Assembly: GCF_008923205.2 (NCBI RefSeq)
Contig: NZ_WBMS02000009.1
Span: 19,628-83,627 of the forward strand
From: Actinomadura physcomitrii
GTDB taxonomy: Bacteria; Actinomycetota; Actinomycetes; Streptosporangiales; Streptosporangiaceae
Length of the DNA stretch: 64,000 nt
Reading direction: 5' to 3'
In this document: piece after piece, positions 62,116 through 64,000 of the stretch
How positions within the stretch are numbered: position 1 is the stretch's first letter
Layout: each line of letters starts with the position of its first letter
The notes under the pieces: model-generated
Databases searched by the model: none
What the model was told of the DNA's origin: nothing
Seen by the model: the letters and a program-made list of their open reading frames with translations, nothing else
Program-made: the position numbers and the translations under genes

Positions 62116-63888
62116 ATGGCACGCGAGGTGATCAAGGTGACGGCGGGCATCGCCGGGCTCGCGGTCGGGCTGGCCGCGTGCGGCGGCGGGGGCGACGGCG
62201 CGTCCGCCGACGGCCCGCCCCGCGACGGCGGGACGCTGCGCATCGTCGGCTCGTCCGACGTCGAGCACCTGGACACCGCGTCCGTCGCCAGCGTCGGCGG
62301 GTACGGGCTCGTCCGCACGTTCGCGCGGACGCTGTTCGCCACCCGCGCGTCCAACGACTTCGCCGAGACCCTGCCCGTGCGGGCCGACGTCGCGGCCCGG
62401 GTGCCCACCAAGGAGAACGGCGACGTCGGCAAGGACGGCCGCAGCTACACGATCCGGCTGCGCGACGGCGTCATGTGGAACACCGCGCCGCCGCGGCCGG
62501 TGACCGCGCAGGACTTCGTCCGCGGGTTCCAGCGGCTGTGCAACCCGGCGTCCCCGTCCGCCGGCAAGGGCTACTACATCTCGACGATCAAGGGGATGGA
62601 CGCGTTCTGCCGCGGCTTCGGCGGCGTGGACGCCAAGGACGCGCGGGCGATCGCCGCCTACCAGCGCGCCCACCCGATCGAAGGGGTCCGCGCGAAGGAC
62701 GACCGGACGCTGGTGTTCCGCTTGAAGCGCCCCGCCAGCGACTTCCTGAACCTGCTGTCGCTGCCGTTCACGGCGGCCGCGCCGCGCGAGTACGACGCCT
62801 ACGTGCCCGACAGCCCGCAGCTGCGCCAGCACCTGATCTCGGACGGCCCGTACCAGATCACCCAGTACCGCCCGGGGATGTCCTACCTGCTGACGCGGAA
62901 CCCGGCCTGGCAGCAGGACACCGACCCGATCCGCGAGCGGCACGTCGCGCGGATCCAGATCACCCTCGGCCAGGACTCGGCGGAGACGGTCCAGCAGCAG
63001 ATCGAGCAGGGCACCGCCGACCTCGCGTGGGACCAGCCCGTCCCGACGTCGGCGATCCCGCGGCTGCGCGACGACCCGCGCTTCGCCATCCGGGAGACCC
63101 CGAACAACAGCCCGTACCTGGTGTTCAACCTGCGCAGCCCGAACAACGGCGGCGCGCTCGGCGACCGGGCGGTGCGGCAGGCGCTGGAGTACGCGGTCGA
63201 CCGCAGCGCCCTCATCAAGATCGTCGGCGGGCCCTCCGTGGCGCAGCCGCTGCACACCGCAATCCCGCCCGGCAACTCCGGTTACGCCGCCTCGAACCCG
63301 TACCCGACCCCGAACGAGTCCGGCGACCCGGGCAAATGCCGTCAGCTCCTCGCCAAGACGAACCACCGGAAGATCACGCTGAAGTTCCCGTACCGCACCA
63401 ACAGCGTCCACAAGCTCATCGCCCAGTCCATCGCCGAGAACCTCTCCGCGTGCGGCGTCCGCACCGAGCTCACCCCGGACACCGGCGGCTCGTTCTACTC
63501 CGACACCATCGCGACGCCCGCGCGCGCCCGCGAGGGCCAGTGGGACATCGCCGCGCCCGGCTGGACGCCCGACTGGTACGGCAACAACGGACGCTCGATC
63601 ATCCAGCCGCTGTTCGACGGCCGCGGTTACGGGCAGAACTCCACCGACTACGGCGGCTACGACAACCCGCAGGTCAACGCCCTGATCGACGGCGCCCTCA
63701 CCGCCCCGGACGCCGGCCGCGCGGCCGGCTACTGGCAGCGGGCCGACCAGCTGATCATGGCGGACGCGGCGATCGTCCCGCTCCTCGACCGCGCGCACAC
63801 GATCTTCCGCTCATCGCGCGTCCACGGCGCCCTCTTCGTCCCCACCGCCGCCGGCTACGACTACACCAGACTCTGGCTCTCTCGTTGA
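62116..63888 (+). CDS. Family 5 solute-binding lipoprotein (oligopeptide/nickel type)
   Basis: ATG at 62,116 with GGAGGACGAC upstream gives 590 residues. The signal peptide ends in the lipobox LAAC, so the protein is lipid-anchored. The body is an SBP_bac_5 fold (VRTFARTLFATRASNDFAETLPVRADVAARVP, in part; YTIRLRDGVMWNTA; SYLLTRNPAWQQDTDPIRERHVARIQI). It would deliver peptides or another ligand to an ABC permease, whose genes are not in the window and may lie right of it. Ligand unknown. Confidence 0.9.
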   Translation: MAREVIKVTAGIAGLAVGLAACGGGGDGASADGPPRDGGTLRIVGSSDVEHLDTASVASVGGYGLVRTFARTLFATRASNDFAETLPVRADVAARVPTKENGDVGKDGRSYTIRLRDGVMWNTAPPRPVTAQDFVRGFQRLCNPASPSAGKGYYISTIKGMDAFCRGFGGVDAKDARAIAAYQRAHPIEGVRAKDDRTLVFRLKRPASDFLNLLSLPFTAAAPREYDAYVPDSPQLRQHLISDGPYQITQYRPGMSYLLTRNPAWQQDTDPIRERHVARIQITLGQDSAETVQQQIEQGTADLAWDQPVPTSAIPRLRDDPRFAIRETPNNSPYLVFNLRSPNNGGALGDRAVRQALEYAVDRSALIKIVGGPSVAQPLHTAIPPGNSGYAASNPYPTPNESGDPGKCRQLLAKTNHRKITLKFPYRTNSVHKLIAQSIAENLSACGVRTELTPDTGGSFYSDTIATPARAREGQWDIAAPGWTPDWYGNNGRSIIQPLFDGRGYGQNSTDYGGYDNPQVNALIDGALTAPDAGRAAGYWQRADQLIMADAAIVPLLDRAHTIFRSSRVHGALFVPTAAGYDYTRLWLSR

Positions 63889-63893
63889 GTTGT

Positions 63894-64000
<107 letters not shown>

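Overview
The window is high-GC actinobacterial DNA. GTG starts, leaderless starts, WhiB, XRE/GntR/LuxR regulators, a Pkn-type kinase and an inositol-phosphate synthase point to a filamentous actinomycete. The layout (rpsF-ssb-rpsR-rplI-MATE-dnaB, tandem class A penicillin-binding proteins, upp/tadA/tRNA-Ser) fits a Streptosporangiales genome of the Actinomadura type, but the genus is an inference.

Region 1 (1-11,185) is the distal part of an actinomycete integrative and conjugative element (AICE). A translationally coupled whiB-spdB-like-traB operon (minus strand) is followed by accessory genes that use more A/T than the flanking chromosome: a GntR/HAD phosphatase/APH-like kinase operon, a second GntR regulator next to a TPR protein without a DNA-binding domain, small zinc-ribbon and DUF proteins, and a membrane protein. 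The element ends at a 57-nt 3' fragment of a tRNA-Ser(GGA) gene at 11,129-11,185, the likely attachment site. The integrase, excisionase and replication genes and the intact tRNA should lie left of position 1. A cluster of CTAG-core repeats just downstream of traB (37-193) is a candidate transfer (clt) or replication locus.

Region 2 (11,200-31,600) is ordinary chromosome: regulators (LuxR, FadR-type GntR, XRE-TPR, LuxR-ATPase, XRE-cupin), a PH-domain protein, upp, two tRNA-adenosine-deaminase-associated paralogues with tadA and tRNA-Ser(CGA), a Ser/Thr kinase, and a DnaN paralogue without dnaA/recF neighbours.

Region 3 (31,600-39,400) holds an alkylation-repair pair (Ada-AlkA fusion and Ogt), a methyltransferase, an SDR next to a decayed regulator, a MarR-GNAT operon and a membrane-anchored hydrolase.

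Region 4 (39,400-48,600) is the replication/ribosome cluster. dnaB is interrupted in its P-loop by a class 3 intein whose homing endonuclease motifs look inactive. Also here are DnaA-box-like sites, a parS-like site, a LexA box on a leaderless start, a peptidoglycan amidase and rplI-rpsR-ssb-rpsF.

Region 5 (48,600-64,000) carries an endonuclease IV-like protein, an orphan barstar, a GT87 mannosyltransferase-like membrane protein, two tandem class A PBPs with collagen-like N-termini (one frameshifted), DUF5318, a PadR regulator with a clear operator, inositol-3-phosphate synthase and a family 5 solute-binding lipoprotein. The last ~105 bases are G-rich low-quality sequence, probably a contig end.

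A recurring theme is decay by 5' or internal truncation: an MFS transporter, an MmyB-type XRE regulator, a TetR regulator with its divergent neighbour, and a MerR regulator all survive as fragments.
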